This document shows positions 1 through 7,861 of a stretch of DNA of 36,243 bases, one piece after another. The stretch spans positions 1 through 36,243 of the forward strand of contig JAFUAO010000007.1 of NCBI GenBank assembly GCA_017460665.1. Direction: 5' to 3'. The number at the start of each line of letters is the position of its first letter. Position 1 is the first letter of the stretch. The notes under the pieces are model-generated. The model had not been told where the DNA came from. It made no database searches and saw only the letters and a list, made by a program, of their open reading frames with translations. This DNA is from Ruminococcus sp. (GTDB lineage Bacteria > Bacillota > Clostridia > Oscillospirales > Ruminococcaceae). The position numbers were made by a program, and so were the translations under genes.

Positions 1-10
1 AAGTTTCGGT

Positions 11-370
11 CAAGCCTTTTCAAAGGCTTGCGGAGTCCAGAGGCAGAGCCTCTGGTCGCCCTCCGCAGAGGGCGAAATACTCCATACGAAGGAGCTCCGC
101 AAGGGGTGAATTCCAAAACAGTCCAGTGGACTGTTTTGGAAGAGGGGAGGCCCTGCGATATAAGCAGCGCCCCAGATCTTTGATCTGGCTGGCGATGCTA
201 TATGCTTTAGCAGAGGGCGTCCCCTTCCACCGGTCCATTAGGTAGGCCTTGCCGCTCAGCGGCAACGAGGCAGGTGACGTCGAACGAGCCGACATTTCAA
301 AAACGGCCGGGCGCACAATGTGCGCCCCTACAAATAGCCTCCCCTGAAAGGGGAGGTGCCCCGAAGGGGC
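11..370. repeat. Array of short perfect hairpins (repeat element)
   Basis: At least eight perfect inverted repeats follow one another: 11-19/22-30 (CAAGCCTTT), 37-44/48-55 (CCAGAGGC), 57-63/68-74 (CGCCCTC), 112-125/127-140 (14-bp arms, one base between), 172-178/182-188 (CCAGATC), 249-256/258-265 (TTGCCGCT), 309-317/319-327 (GGGCGCACA), 338-345/349-356 (CCTCCCCT), plus 358-362/366-370. I see no credible gene; the reading frame at 20-316 on the minus strand runs through the hairpins and has no ribosome site. The first three hairpins resemble a repeat I recall from intergenic DNA of gut Clostridia, but I cannot confirm that here. Confidence 0.8.
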
Positions 371-380
371 GGAGGGGTAT

Positions 381-412
381 AATTCCGAATTCCGAATTCC
401 GAATTACGAATT
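381..412. repeat. Tandem 7-bp repeat (AATTCCG)
   Basis: Four copies of a 7-bp unit stand in tandem: AATTCCG three times, then AATTACG, then AATT. It lies between the hairpin array and the kinase promoter. Simple tandem repeats of this kind are often variable in copy number. Confidence 0.85.
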
Positions 413-453
413 GGCCGGACGGTGGGTGTCCGCCCCTGCTGCCCTAAGGGACC

Positions 454-482
454 TTGACAGCCGCTCGATAAAAGTATATGAT
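454..482 (+). promoter_or_regulatory. Sigma-70 type promoter of the two-component operon
   Basis: TTGACA at 454-459, a 17-base spacer and TATGAT at 477-482. It lies 41 bases before the kinase start and is the only good promoter match there. Confidence 0.75.
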
Positions 483-523
483 AGTTGATAGGATCAAAGT
501 TCCGGAAGAGATGAGGTGAGAGC

Positions 524-1906
524 GTGTCAGGGCTGATAGAGCGTGTGGGTATATCTGTCTTCGTGCAGATGATCCTTGAGAGCTGGAACGAGCTGTTCCT
601 GCTGCTGCTGATAATAGTCATGCAGGTCGGCAAGCACAGGGACAAGTCTAACGAGCTGGTGAGCAGGGTCAAGATCCCCCTCACAGATGAGCTGATCGTT
701 TTCTACTCAGCGATCTTCGTGTATAACCTTGCGAACATCATCACGCTCCTATACGGCGGACATGACATCGCAGGCGCCTATCATATCATGCGGATAGGCG
801 TGTTCTGCTATTATTTAGTGGGAGCGTTCCTGACGGTGTTCTTTCTTGACGTCATCAAGAGATATATCGCTCGGAAGAATAATGACAAAGGGCTAGAGCG
901 TGTCATCGTCGGCTTTCAGCTAATGGAGGTGCCGAACCTTTTCCTGCTTTTGGCGACGCCCTTTACAAATGCGCTGTATTCGATCGGATCGGCCAACGAA
1001 TATGAGCGCTCATGGGGCTATTATCTCTGGCAGGGTATAACGATGATCACGTTCCTGTTTATCGGCATAGCAGCGGTGCTTTACAGAAAAAAGACCGACC
1101 GCTTCATCAAGCAGGTGATCGCTGTGGCGTTCCTGTTCCCTATGGCAGGCTTTCTGATGAGCCTAACGTTCTCGGGCTTCAATTTCAACAATATCATGGT
1201 CTCGGTCTCGGAGCTGCTGATGTTCATGCTCTATGAGAAAAACAAGACCGACGTAGCGCTGAGATACGGCTATGAGCTCGAAAAGGCCAAGACCGAGCTC
1301 GCTCAGGCAAGGCTCGACCTCATGCAGGCCCAGATAAAGCCCCACTTTATAAACAACGCCATGACCGCCGTTCAGGAGGTATGCTATACCGACCCCGAAA
1401 GGGCGGCAGAGCTGATAGAGCATTTCGCAAGGTATCTCAGGAACAACATCAACGCCACGAACACCAGCCTCCCCATCGACTTCAAGGACGAGGTGCAGGC
1501 GGTGAGGGAGTACCTTGCTATCGAGTACGCCGATACGAACAAGCGCTTCCGGTTCGAGTTCGATATACGATGCGACAGCTTCAAGGTCCCTGCGCTCAGT
1601 ATCGAGCCGCTGGTGGAGAACGCTGTAAAGCACGGCATAGACCGCTATTCCGAGGAGGGAAAGGTCGTGCTCGCCTCGTTTGAGACAGAGGAGGCGTACC
1701 ATGTCGAGATACGGGACAGCGGCGAGGGCTTTTCCCTGGATCCTGAGACCCTCGGCAAGGGCGGCATAGGCCTCAAAAATACCGAGCAGAGACTAAAAAA
1801 GATGTGCGGCGGCAGTCTCGGGATAAGGCGTGAGAACGGCTGGACCGTCGCAGAGATAACGATCCCGAAGCCCCAGGAGGTAAGCTATGATAACAGCAAC
1901 ACTTGA
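524..1906 (+). CDS. LytS/YpdB-type sensor histidine kinase
   Basis: Membrane sensor kinase that should phosphorylate the regulator encoded next. The first ~245 residues hold about six hydrophobic segments (first near 19-36). The catalytic part is of the LytS/His_kinase type: phospho-acceptor His274 in QAQIKPHFINNAM, an N-box ending ENAVKHG, a G1 box DSGEGF and a G2 box GKGGIGLKN. The start is GTG at 524, four bases after AGGTGAG; no better ATG is available. Its 3' end overlaps the response regulator by 20 bases, so the two are translationally coupled. The stimulus cannot be told from the sequence. The hydrophobic N-terminus has no recognisable ligand-binding domain. Confidence 0.92.
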   Translation: MSGLIERVGISVFVQMILESWNELFLLLLIIVMQVGKHRDKSNELVSRVKIPLTDELIVFYSAIFVYNLANIITLLYGGHDIAGAYHIMRIGVFCYYLVGAFLTVFFLDVIKRYIARKNNDKGLERVIVGFQLMEVPNLFLLLATPFTNALYSIGSANEYERSWGYYLWQGITMITFLFIGIAAVLYRKKTDRFIKQVIAVAFLFPMAGFLMSLTFSGFNFNNIMVSVSELLMFMLYEKNKTDVALRYGYELEKAKTELAQARLDLMQAQIKPHFINNAMTAVQEVCYTDPERAAELIEHFARYLRNNINATNTSLPIDFKDEVQAVREYLAIEYADTNKRFRFEFDIRCDSFKVPALSIEPLVENAVKHGIDRYSEEGKVVLASFETEEAYHVEIRDSGEGFSLDPETLGKGGIGLKNTEQRLKKMCGGSLGIRRENGWTVAEITIPKPQEVSYDNSNT

Positions 1907-2666
1907 TGATGAGCAGTTAGCAGTCAATGCTCTTGTAAGAAAGCTCAAAAAGATAGACCCCAACGGTATCCACGAGGGCTTTGTCAGACTTGCGGATCTT
2001 ATGGACTTTGCGGACCATAACTATATCGACATAGTCTTTCTTGATATAGACCTTAGCAGCTCTATAAACGGCCTTGATCTGATCCGCCATTTGTATGATA
2101 AATACGGCGATATGAACATCATCATCTATACAGGCCACCCCGACCCCGAATACAAGGCGGCAGCCCTTGACAACAGCGTCTGCGGATATATCCTAAAGCC
2201 CGTTTCTGAGGAGGAGCTGAAGGCTGCGATCGCCCATATCCGCCGGCCTATAAGGGAGCTGAACATACAGTGCTTCGGACATTTCGAGGTGTTCTTCGGC
2301 ACCGATCCGGTCAGGTTCGAGCGCAGGGACAGCAAGGAGGTACTGGCTTTCCTCATCGACAAGAGAGGAGCTGCTGTGTCAGAGGAGGAGCTGAGGTATC
2401 TTCTGTTCGGTGAGGAGGACGACGGCGAGGAAAAGCGCAGCTACATCCGCAACGTGATCTACGATATACGCAAGACCCTGGGCAGATACGGCGTCCCTAA
2501 GGAGATGATCACTAACCTGAAGGGCGCATACAGCATCGACAGGTCCATGCTGAGATGTGACTATTATGACTATCTTGAGGGCAGGAACGTCCCGACTGCC
2601 CGGCTTGGGCAGTATATGGAGCAGTACCCTTGGGCGGCAGGTGTAAGGAGCCGGCTGTTCGGGTGA
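1887..2666 (+). CDS. Response regulator with SARP/winged-helix output
   Basis: Partner of the upstream kinase. Residues 1-120 form a receiver domain with the acidic start (DDEQ), the phospho-acceptor Asp in VFLDIDLS and the conserved Lys in LKPVSEEE. Residues from about 127 (IQCFGHFEVFF) match the winged-helix domain of SARP/BTAD-like activators common in Clostridia, which binds DNA. There is no LytTR or AraC domain, although the kinase is LytS-like. The start ATG at 1887 lies six bases after AGGAGG (1875-1880) and inside the end of the kinase gene. Targets are unknown; the diguanylate cyclase gene next door has its own promoter and could be one, but nothing shown proves it. Confidence 0.9.
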   Translation: MITATLDDEQLAVNALVRKLKKIDPNGIHEGFVRLADLMDFADHNYIDIVFLDIDLSSSINGLDLIRHLYDKYGDMNIIIYTGHPDPEYKAAALDNSVCGYILKPVSEEELKAAIAHIRRPIRELNIQCFGHFEVFFGTDPVRFERRDSKEVLAFLIDKRGAAVSEEELRYLLFGEEDDGEEKRSYIRNVIYDIRKTLGRYGVPKEMITNLKGAYSIDRSMLRCDYYDYLEGRNVPTARLGQYMEQYPWAAGVRSRLFG

Positions 2667-2751
2667 CGGCCTGCCTCCGGAAAATTTACAAAAAGTTCAC
2701 AGATCGGGGCCGGTCTTGGGCCGGCTCTGTGACAGGTTTGTGACTCCCGTA

Positions 2752-2760
2752 TGGTATAAT
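2752..2760 (+). promoter_or_regulatory. Extended -10 promoter of the GGDEF gene
   Basis: TGGTATAAT is an extended -10 (TGn plus TATAAT at 2755-2760). No convincing -35 sits 17 bases upstream. Transcription would start near 2767, which argues against translation starting at the ATG at 2772. Confidence 0.65.
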
Positions 2761-2858
2761 AAATATGTAAGATGTTATGGTGTGCTCCATGGGATAGATG
2801 TGCCCGTGAGTGCGCTTTGATCTGCATGATAGATCATGAAGAAATGGGGAGCGAGCGT

Positions 2859-3938
2859 ATGTTATTATCTGATTATCTATCCGATAACTGGGGCATACTG
2901 ATCCTGCTCACAGCCCTGGGGATCCTGCTGCGCTCAGACATACACCTTGAACGGAAGATGGTGCGGCAGATAGGCTTGACCTGCAGCTTGATCTTCCTGT
3001 ACTCAGTGTCCTGCTACATAGAGGCATACCTCGGGAAGCTGGAGACCTACACGGTGCTGCGCCCGATACTCAGCGCCGTGGACTACAGTCTGGCTACCCT
3101 TATCTTCGTAAGCGCAGCCATGATCATTTATCCCGGCCGCCGCAGGGCTCTTTTTCTGCCCTGGGCCGCAGAGACAGTGCTGTGCTTTATCTCGATCCCG
3201 ACGGGGATCATTTTCCTGATCGGAAAGGATAATTCCTTCGCTAGGGGGCCTTTGGGCTTTCTGCCATTCGTCATCGACGGTATGTATCTGCTGTTGCTGC
3301 TGTTCTGTATATTCCAATACAGAAGGTGGGAGAAAAATGAGTACATCATTTTAGGCTTCATGTTTTTCACCGCAGCCTCCTGCCTCTTCATGCCGCTGTA
3401 CTTCGACTCCCAGGCCGACCAATGGCTGATGCTCACTATCGCCGTCGATATACTGGTGTATTATGTTTTCCTTTTGCAGCAGTTCACTATCCGTGATCCG
3501 CTCACCGACCTGCTCAACCGCCAATGCTACTATGCGGATCTTGAAAAGCTGGAGGAGAGCCTTACTGCCCTTATCGCCATAGATATGAACGGCCTCAAGG
3601 AGATAAACGACACCAAGGGCCATGCAGCCGGAGACAAGGCCCTCAAGGACATCGCAAGGTGCTTTGAGAAGGCGGTCGACAGAAGGTATCACATCTACCG
3701 TATAGGCGGTGACGAGTTCAGCATACTCTGCACAGGGGCCGACGAGAAAAAGGTGAAGCTGCTGATACAGAGGATAGAGCTGGAGCTGGCAGAGAATGAC
3801 TATACCTGCTCGATAGGCTACGCCATGAACAGCAAGGACGTGTCCTTAGACGAGCTCTATCGTCAGGCCGATGCTATGCTTTATGAGAACAAAAGGGCCT
3901 TTTATTTGGCCTCCGGAAAGAACAGGCGCAAGCATTAG
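2859..3938 (+). CDS. Membrane-bound GGDEF diguanylate cyclase
   Basis: Predicted to make cyclic di-GMP from two GTP at the membrane. The first ~210 residues contain seven hydrophobic segments with short loops. A GGDEF domain follows, beginning DPLTDLLNR and carrying an intact active-site loop (YRIGGDEFSIL). The inhibitory RxxD site five residues before GGDEF is missing (the stretch there reads DRRYHIYRI), so product inhibition of the usual kind is not expected. I chose ATG 2859 because GGGGAG lies about seven bases ahead and because the mapped -10 puts the first in-frame ATG (2772) at the very 5' end of the message. ATG 2829 is an alternative. Confidence 0.88.
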   Translation: MLLSDYLSDNWGILILLTALGILLRSDIHLERKMVRQIGLTCSLIFLYSVSCYIEAYLGKLETYTVLRPILSAVDYSLATLIFVSAAMIIYPGRRRALFLPWAAETVLCFISIPTGIIFLIGKDNSFARGPLGFLPFVIDGMYLLLLLFCIFQYRRWEKNEYIILGFMFFTAASCLFMPLYFDSQADQWLMLTIAVDILVYYVFLLQQFTIRDPLTDLLNRQCYYADLEKLEESLTALIAIDMNGLKEINDTKGHAAGDKALKDIARCFEKAVDRRYHIYRIGGDEFSILCTGADEKKVKLLIQRIELELAENDYTCSIGYAMNSKDVSLDELYRQADAMLYENKRAFYLASGKNRRKH

Positions 3939-3955
3939 CAAGAGCCGGCACAAAA

Positions 3956-3990
3956 GAGCCCCGAGGCAATGTCTCGGGGCTCAGTTTTTT
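3956..3990. terminator. Bidirectional rho-independent terminator
   Basis: Perfect 10-bp stem GAGCCCCGAG (3956-3965) / CTCGGGGCTC (3973-3982), seven-base loop, then TTTTTT on the plus strand. On the minus strand the stem is followed by TTTT. It separates the convergent GGDEF gene and the GH16 gene. Confidence 0.9.
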
Positions 3991-3997
3991 GCGCTTT

Positions 3998-5929
3998 TCA
4001 GTTCTCGGTGAGCATATCTCTCATGAGCACAAGGTCGAACACATTGATCCTGCCGTCCTGACATAGGTCCCCGGCCTGCCAGTCTGCAAGCTCAGAGCCG
4101 GGCCTTGCAAGGAGCCAGCTCTGCATAGCCACGAGGTCGGCGATGCTGAAGGCCCCGTCTGCGTTCACGTCCCCCGGAAGAGAGCTCTTCTCCGGGAAAA
4201 AGGCCGCACCCAGCTCGTTCAGGTCAGTGTTCAGCTCGCTGAGGGGGAGGGCAGAGGTGCCGTCCCAGAGGTACAGGTCGTAGCTGCCGTTCTTGGTGCT
4301 GCTGAAGATCAGTCCCTCTCCGGCCGGGCAGGGGTCTGAGCAGTCGTAGTCCGGGGAGTTGAAGGGCATAGCCATTATCCGGCTGCCGTCGAAGCACATG
4401 ATCTGGTCGCAGCGGTCCTTCGTCGAATACCACTTGGCGAAGTACAGCTTCTCGCCGGAAACTGCCGGATAATAGGCGTCCACGCCCTCCTCGCTGTACA
4501 CTGTTATCAGCTCATCGGAGGCAAGATCCATGCGGCATACCGATCCGATCCTGTTCTCATACCGGGTGAAGTAGATGTACCTCCCGTCGGCGGAAAAGCA
4601 GGGCATGGCCTCCTCCGCCTCGTCATCGGTCAGCATTGCGGCCGCTCCCGATGCGATGTCCAGAAGGGCAAGGTCATAGACGAAGCCGCCGGCCTCATTG
4701 CTCCAATGGCCGGACTTGAACAGCACGCTCTTCCCGTCGGGGGAGAGCTTCGGGTCCTCGTTCCGGGAGCCGCTGTTCTTGGTAAGGTTTTTGATCACGC
4801 CCTTCTCCCGGAGGAAAATGTCCCACTCGTCGGCCTCCGGGTCGATCGCCATGAAGACGATCCTGTCGGGAGAGCTGCCGAAGCTGGCGTTCATGGGGTG
4901 TATGAAGCCGCCGGTGATCTCCTCTATCTCTCCCTCGGGGCTCCTCAGGAAGAGCCGGCTGTCCTTGGCGCCGTAGGAGGAGCAGCTGTGCCACAGGAGC
5001 CAGCCTTTGGGCAGCTCCGCCCTTGGCTGGGCCCAGCCGCTGTCCGGGTAGGACTCGTTCTGGGGAGTATCGCCGCTCTCGTGGAAGGGCGTGATCTTCA
5101 CATAGTCCACCTCCATTTCGGTCCGGTCGAAGTCAGGGGTCCCGGCCCAGTTTTTCGGGAACCACAGCCCCAGCCAGAACCGGCTTTCGTTGGTGGGGAT
5201 ATGCTGGAAGGAGGTGTAGGTCAGCTCCCCGTCGAAGTAGAACTCCACCCTCGGTGTCTCGGTGTCGCTGCCGGTGTGCCAGTCGAAGCGGTAGGTGTGG
5301 AACTGCCCGTCGGCCTGCTCCCCGCAGTCCACCGACTGTGTGAGATAGTCCTCCTCGGTGGTCCAGGTCGTGCAGAGGGCATGGCTAAGGGAAAAGCCGC
5401 CGCTCTCGTCCCTTCCGGGGAACTCGATGTCGATCTCATGGTTCGTGACGGAGAGCTCTCCGCCGGAATAGTCCTCCTCATACTCGAAGGTCCACATGGC
5501 CGAGCAGCAGCCCAGCTCCGGAGCGATCTTAGCCCGGATCTCGTAGCTGCCGGAGGCGGTGTAGTCTCTTGTTGCGACAGCGCCTCCGCAGCGCTTCCCG
5601 TCGGAGCGCCGGCTGCCGTCCCGGGCAATGCCCCGGAGCTCTCCGGTATAGTCGTTGCCCAGGCCGGTGAGAATCAGCCTGCCGTCCTCCACCCGGACGT
5701 TTTCTGCGGTCACGCCGCCGTTGTAGTCAACTGCCGTCCCGTTCTCAGTGACCGTTCCGCCCCAGTTCTTCTCGGCGATCAGCCATTTTTCCGTGTCAAG
5801 GGAGCTGCCGGAGAAGTCCTCGAAGAACACCTCCTCCGCAGCGCTCTCCTGTGTCGGCTGAGGAAGGGCGGTACACAGAGCCGCCGCTAAAGCTGCCGAC
5901 AACAGGCGTTTCATCGTATAAGCGGTCAT
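3998..5929 (-). CDS. Secreted GH16 glucanase with TolB-like propeller and C-terminal dockerin
   Basis: Likely endo-beta-glucanase (lichenase/laminarinase class) for assembly into a cellulosome. Residues 1-31 are a signal peptide. Residues ~35-281 form the GH16 jelly-roll with the active-site motif EIDIE at 165-169 (E165 nucleophile, D167, E169 acid/base). Residues ~315-580 carry PD40/TolB-type blades (for example LSPDGKSVLF and FSADGRYIYF). Residues 586-643 are a type I dockerin with two Ca-binding repeats (DVNADGAFSIADL and DLCQDGRINVFDL). The ATG at 5929 lies eight bases after GGGAGG. It is the last gene of a four-gene minus-strand unit, 15 bases after the preceding gene. The propeller between catalytic domain and dockerin is unusual; such modules bind ligand or protein, but its partner here is unknown. 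Confidence 0.93.
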   Translation of the reverse strand: MTAYTMKRLLSAALAAALCTALPQPTQESAAEEVFFEDFSGSSLDTEKWLIAEKNWGGTVTENGTAVDYNGGVTAENVRVEDGRLILTGLGNDYTGELRGIARDGSRRSDGKRCGGAVATRDYTASGSYEIRAKIAPELGCCSAMWTFEYEEDYSGGELSVTNHEIDIEFPGRDESGGFSLSHALCTTWTTEEDYLTQSVDCGEQADGQFHTYRFDWHTGSDTETPRVEFYFDGELTYTSFQHIPTNESRFWLGLWFPKNWAGTPDFDRTEMEVDYVKITPFHESGDTPQNESYPDSGWAQPRAELPKGWLLWHSCSSYGAKDSRLFLRSPEGEIEEITGGFIHPMNASFGSSPDRIVFMAIDPEADEWDIFLREKGVIKNLTKNSGSRNEDPKLSPDGKSVLFKSGHWSNEAGGFVYDLALLDIASGAAAMLTDDEAEEAMPCFSADGRYIYFTRYENRIGSVCRMDLASDELITVYSEEGVDAYYPAVSGEKLYFAKWYSTKDRCDQIMCFDGSRIMAMPFNSPDYDCSDPCPAGEGLIFSSTKNGSYDLYLWDGTSALPLSELNTDLNELGAAFFPEKSSLPGDVNADGAFSIADLVAMQSWLLARPGSELADWQAGDLCQDGRINVFDLVLMRDMLTEN

Positions 5930-5944
5930 AGGACCAGCCTCCCT

Positions 5945-6310
5945 TCATTTGGTCGTTTCTTTGTAGACTGCCTCCACGAAAAGACTTCGGCAGTCGTCAC
6001 GCCTGTCATAGATCACGCCGTCCACCACAGGCAGAAGGTGACAAAACTCCTTACGGTCGGAGCAAAGGACGCAGTATCTGCCCCTGTCAAGCTCCAGCTC
6101 CCCCAAGGTGATCCTCTCACGGACGCTTATCAGGCCAAAGCCTAGGCGCTCCAAAAAAGCGCCGAATACCCTCTGGTCGTTGTAGGTCTCGCAGCCCAGC
6201 TCCTCCGCCAGAGCCGTCAGCTCCGCCTTGACCTTGTCCTTGTAGAGCCCCTTCCGGCAGCTCTCCGGCTCACATTCATAGCAGCCGGCGATGCCAAGCT
6301 CCCGTTTCAT
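5945..6310 (-). CDS. Small Cys-containing protein of unknown function
   Basis: A 121-residue soluble protein that I do not recognise. It starts with a Cys cluster (GCYECEPESC) that could bind a metal, and has three more Cys in the second half (LGCETYN, YCVLCSDRK, EFCHLL). There is no signal peptide or membrane segment. GGGAGG precedes the ATG at good spacing. It sits between a YwqG-like gene (40-base gap) and the GH16 gene (15-base gap) on the same strand. Co-transcription is very likely, but the neighbours do not suggest a shared pathway. A DUF3795-like zinc-ribbon relationship is a guess from the Cys spacing. Confidence 0.72.
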   Translation of the reverse strand: MKRELGIAGCYECEPESCRKGLYKDKVKAELTALAEELGCETYNDQRVFGAFLERLGFGLISVRERITLGELELDRGRYCVLCSDRKEFCHLLPVVDGVIYDRRDDCRSLFVEAVYKETTK

Positions 6311-6350
6311 AAAGCTCCCTCCCTTCGGGCAGTTCTCTGTGAGAGCTCTC

Positions 6351-7190
6351 TCAGCAGCAGTCGTAGTTGTAGATCACCCTTGACATATCCAGAGCCTTTA
6401 GGCTCTCACGGGGGATGAAGAAGGCCCCTGTGCCGGAGTCTCCCCACATGATGTCGATGCCGTTCTCCCTGTCGTAGACGCTGTTCAGCTCGAAGAGCAG
6501 CGTATCAAAGCCGCCGAGGGCCTTGCAGCTCCGGGGATCCTCCTGAGTGAAGACCGGGTAGCCGCCCAAAACTGCGTCAGGGAACTCGGGACTGTACAGC
6601 TCGTCGCAGACCTCGTCCCCAAGGTCCCAGAGGGACTTTATCGGCTCCTCTGCCAGCTCATTGTAGCACCGGATAAAGACCTCCTCGAAGCGGAAGTCGT
6701 GGGCGTTGGGGTCCATGGTATCGGGCTTTGCCGGAACGAGCCTGTACTGGCCGGTGAAGGGCAGGAGCACCTCTCCGCCGCCGGTATACTGAGGGATCTC
6801 CTCCGCCGAAAGGAGCTGAGACTCGTCCCTTATGATGTTCTCGTGATAGATCACCCGGAAGTTGTCCTGAGCTCCCAGAGGCTCGCCCCAGCACTCGGAG
6901 GCCATGCTGTAGAGGTCGTCACCGGCGATGAAGAGCTGCAGGATCCCCTTTTCCGGGAAGTCCGGTATGTGGGGGAGCTCCTCGAAGTTGAGCTGTGCCA
7001 GCAGAGTGAGGGGCTGGTCCTTATAGGCGTTCTTCCGGCCTAGGGGGAACTCCATATCCTTGGGGAAATAGGGCGTTCCGCCCAGCTTGCTGCCAAAGAT
7101 CCCGGCCTCGCCCTTCTCCACTGTGAGCCTTACGCAGGGCTGAGGCGGGAGCTCCTTTCTGACCTTTTCCATTACTTTTTCGATGTCCAT
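6351..7190 (-). CDS. YwqG-like protein (DUF1963 family)
   Basis: A 279-residue cytoplasmic protein of the DUF1963/YwqG family. The family is known from Bacillus subtilis YwqG and its biochemical role is not established. Family hallmarks are SKLGGTPYFPKDMEFP near residue 34, LLAQLNFEELP near 62 and GILQLFI with following acidic residues near 80. The C-terminus has the expected MWGDSGTGAFFI. The start ATG at 7190 follows AAAGGAG by eight bases. It is second in the GNAT-YwqG-Cys protein-GH16 unit, 46 bases after the GNAT gene. Confidence 0.85.
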   Translation of the reverse strand: MDIEKVMEKVRKELPPQPCVRLTVEKGEAGIFGSKLGGTPYFPKDMEFPLGRKNAYKDQPLTLLAQLNFEELPHIPDFPEKGILQLFIAGDDLYSMASECWGEPLGAQDNFRVIYHENIIRDESQLLSAEEIPQYTGGGEVLLPFTGQYRLVPAKPDTMDPNAHDFRFEEVFIRCYNELAEEPIKSLWDLGDEVCDELYSPEFPDAVLGGYPVFTQEDPRSCKALGGFDTLLFELNSVYDRENGIDIMWGDSGTGAFFIPRESLKALDMSRVIYNYDCC

Positions 7191-7236
7191 GATAACTCTC
7201 CTTTACTGTGATATGCAACGCCCCAAAAACTCCCGG

Positions 7237-7737
7237 TCATTTTGGGATCCTGATGAAGTATTTGGTGCTGTCCTGGTGGTGGATCCTGCCGCCGCAGTTC
7301 TCCATGACCCTAAGAGAGGCGGAGTTGTCCTTGTTCACACGCAGATAGATCTCGTCCTCCGGCACGGCCTGTCTTATCTCATCGAGCAGGAGCCTTAGGC
7401 CCTTCGTCCCATAGCCCCTCCCACGGAACTGCGGAGCGATGTAGTAGCCGATATGTCCGGAGCCCTCCACAAGAGACGGGCAGAGATAGTGGCGGAAATG
7501 GAAGGTCCCCACGATCGTATCGCCGTCCCAAAGATAGTAGACCGTCTGCGGAACATAGCCCTCCGGCAGACAGCGGCCTTGGCTCTGGGCGATCATGGTC
7601 TCCAGAGCGCCGGTGAACTCCTCACGGCCGATACCGTGATACTGGTTTATAAAGCCGTTCTCGTCCGCAGGGATACTGCGCTGGAACAGCCATTCCTTTT
7701 CGGCGTCATCGAGGTCCGCCGGCTTTAGAAGGATCAT
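7237..7737 (-). CDS. GNAT-family N-acetyltransferase
   Basis: A 166-residue GCN5-related acetyltransferase that should transfer acetyl from acetyl-CoA to an amine. The acetyl-CoA-binding signature is RGRGYGTKGL at about residues 104-113, preceded by the beta-bulge stretch IGYYIAP. The C-terminal NKDNSASLRVMENCGG matches the RimJ/YoaA-like GNAT end. The substrate cannot be told. The ATG follows AGGAGGTGGGAGA. It is the first gene of the unit and directly follows a strong promoter at 7764-7792. Confidence 0.88.
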   Translation of the reverse strand: MILLKPADLDDAEKEWLFQRSIPADENGFINQYHGIGREEFTGALETMIAQSQGRCLPEGYVPQTVYYLWDGDTIVGTFHFRHYLCPSLVEGSGHIGYYIAPQFRGRGYGTKGLRLLLDEIRQAVPEDEIYLRVNKDNSASLRVMENCGGRIHHQDSTKYFIRIPK

Positions 7738-7763
7738 TCTCCCACCTCCTGATCGTTAGTTAT

Positions 7764-7792
7764 ATTATAGCACGGCGGTGTGCTTTTGTGAA
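7764..7792 (-). promoter_or_regulatory. Promoter of the GNAT-to-GH16 operon
   Basis: On the minus strand: TTCACA, 17-base spacer, TATAAT. It lies 27 bases before the GNAT start. No further promoter is obvious between here and 3998, so the GH16 gene should be read from it. Confidence 0.8.
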
Positions 7793-7814
7793 GCCCTCAC
7801 AGGGGGTTTTTGAC

Positions 7815-7841
7815 AAAAAAACAGCCCCCCGAGGGAGGCTG
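7815..7841 (-). terminator. Terminator of the 7862-8875 dockerin gene
   Basis: On the minus strand a stem CAGCC...GGCTG (7822-7826/7837-7841, extended by inner G-C pairs) is followed by seven T (7821-7815). It begins about 20 bases after the stop codon. Confidence 0.85.
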
Positions 7842-7861
7842 TGTGGAGATAATCGGATAAG

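Noticed and set aside
20-316. Minus-strand frame of 98 codons at the left edge
   Set aside because: It runs through seven perfect hairpins, has no ribosome site and no similarity that I recognise.
1-420. CRISPR or rho-independent terminator cluster
   Set aside because: The hairpins differ in sequence from one another and lack T tracts, so they are neither repeat-spacer units nor terminators.
4706-5890. Long plus-strand frame (394 codons) opposite the GH16 gene
   Set aside because: It is the antisense of a gene with clear catalytic and dockerin motifs; high GC removes stops from this strand and its translation shows only Val/Gly/Glu-rich sequence with no family match.
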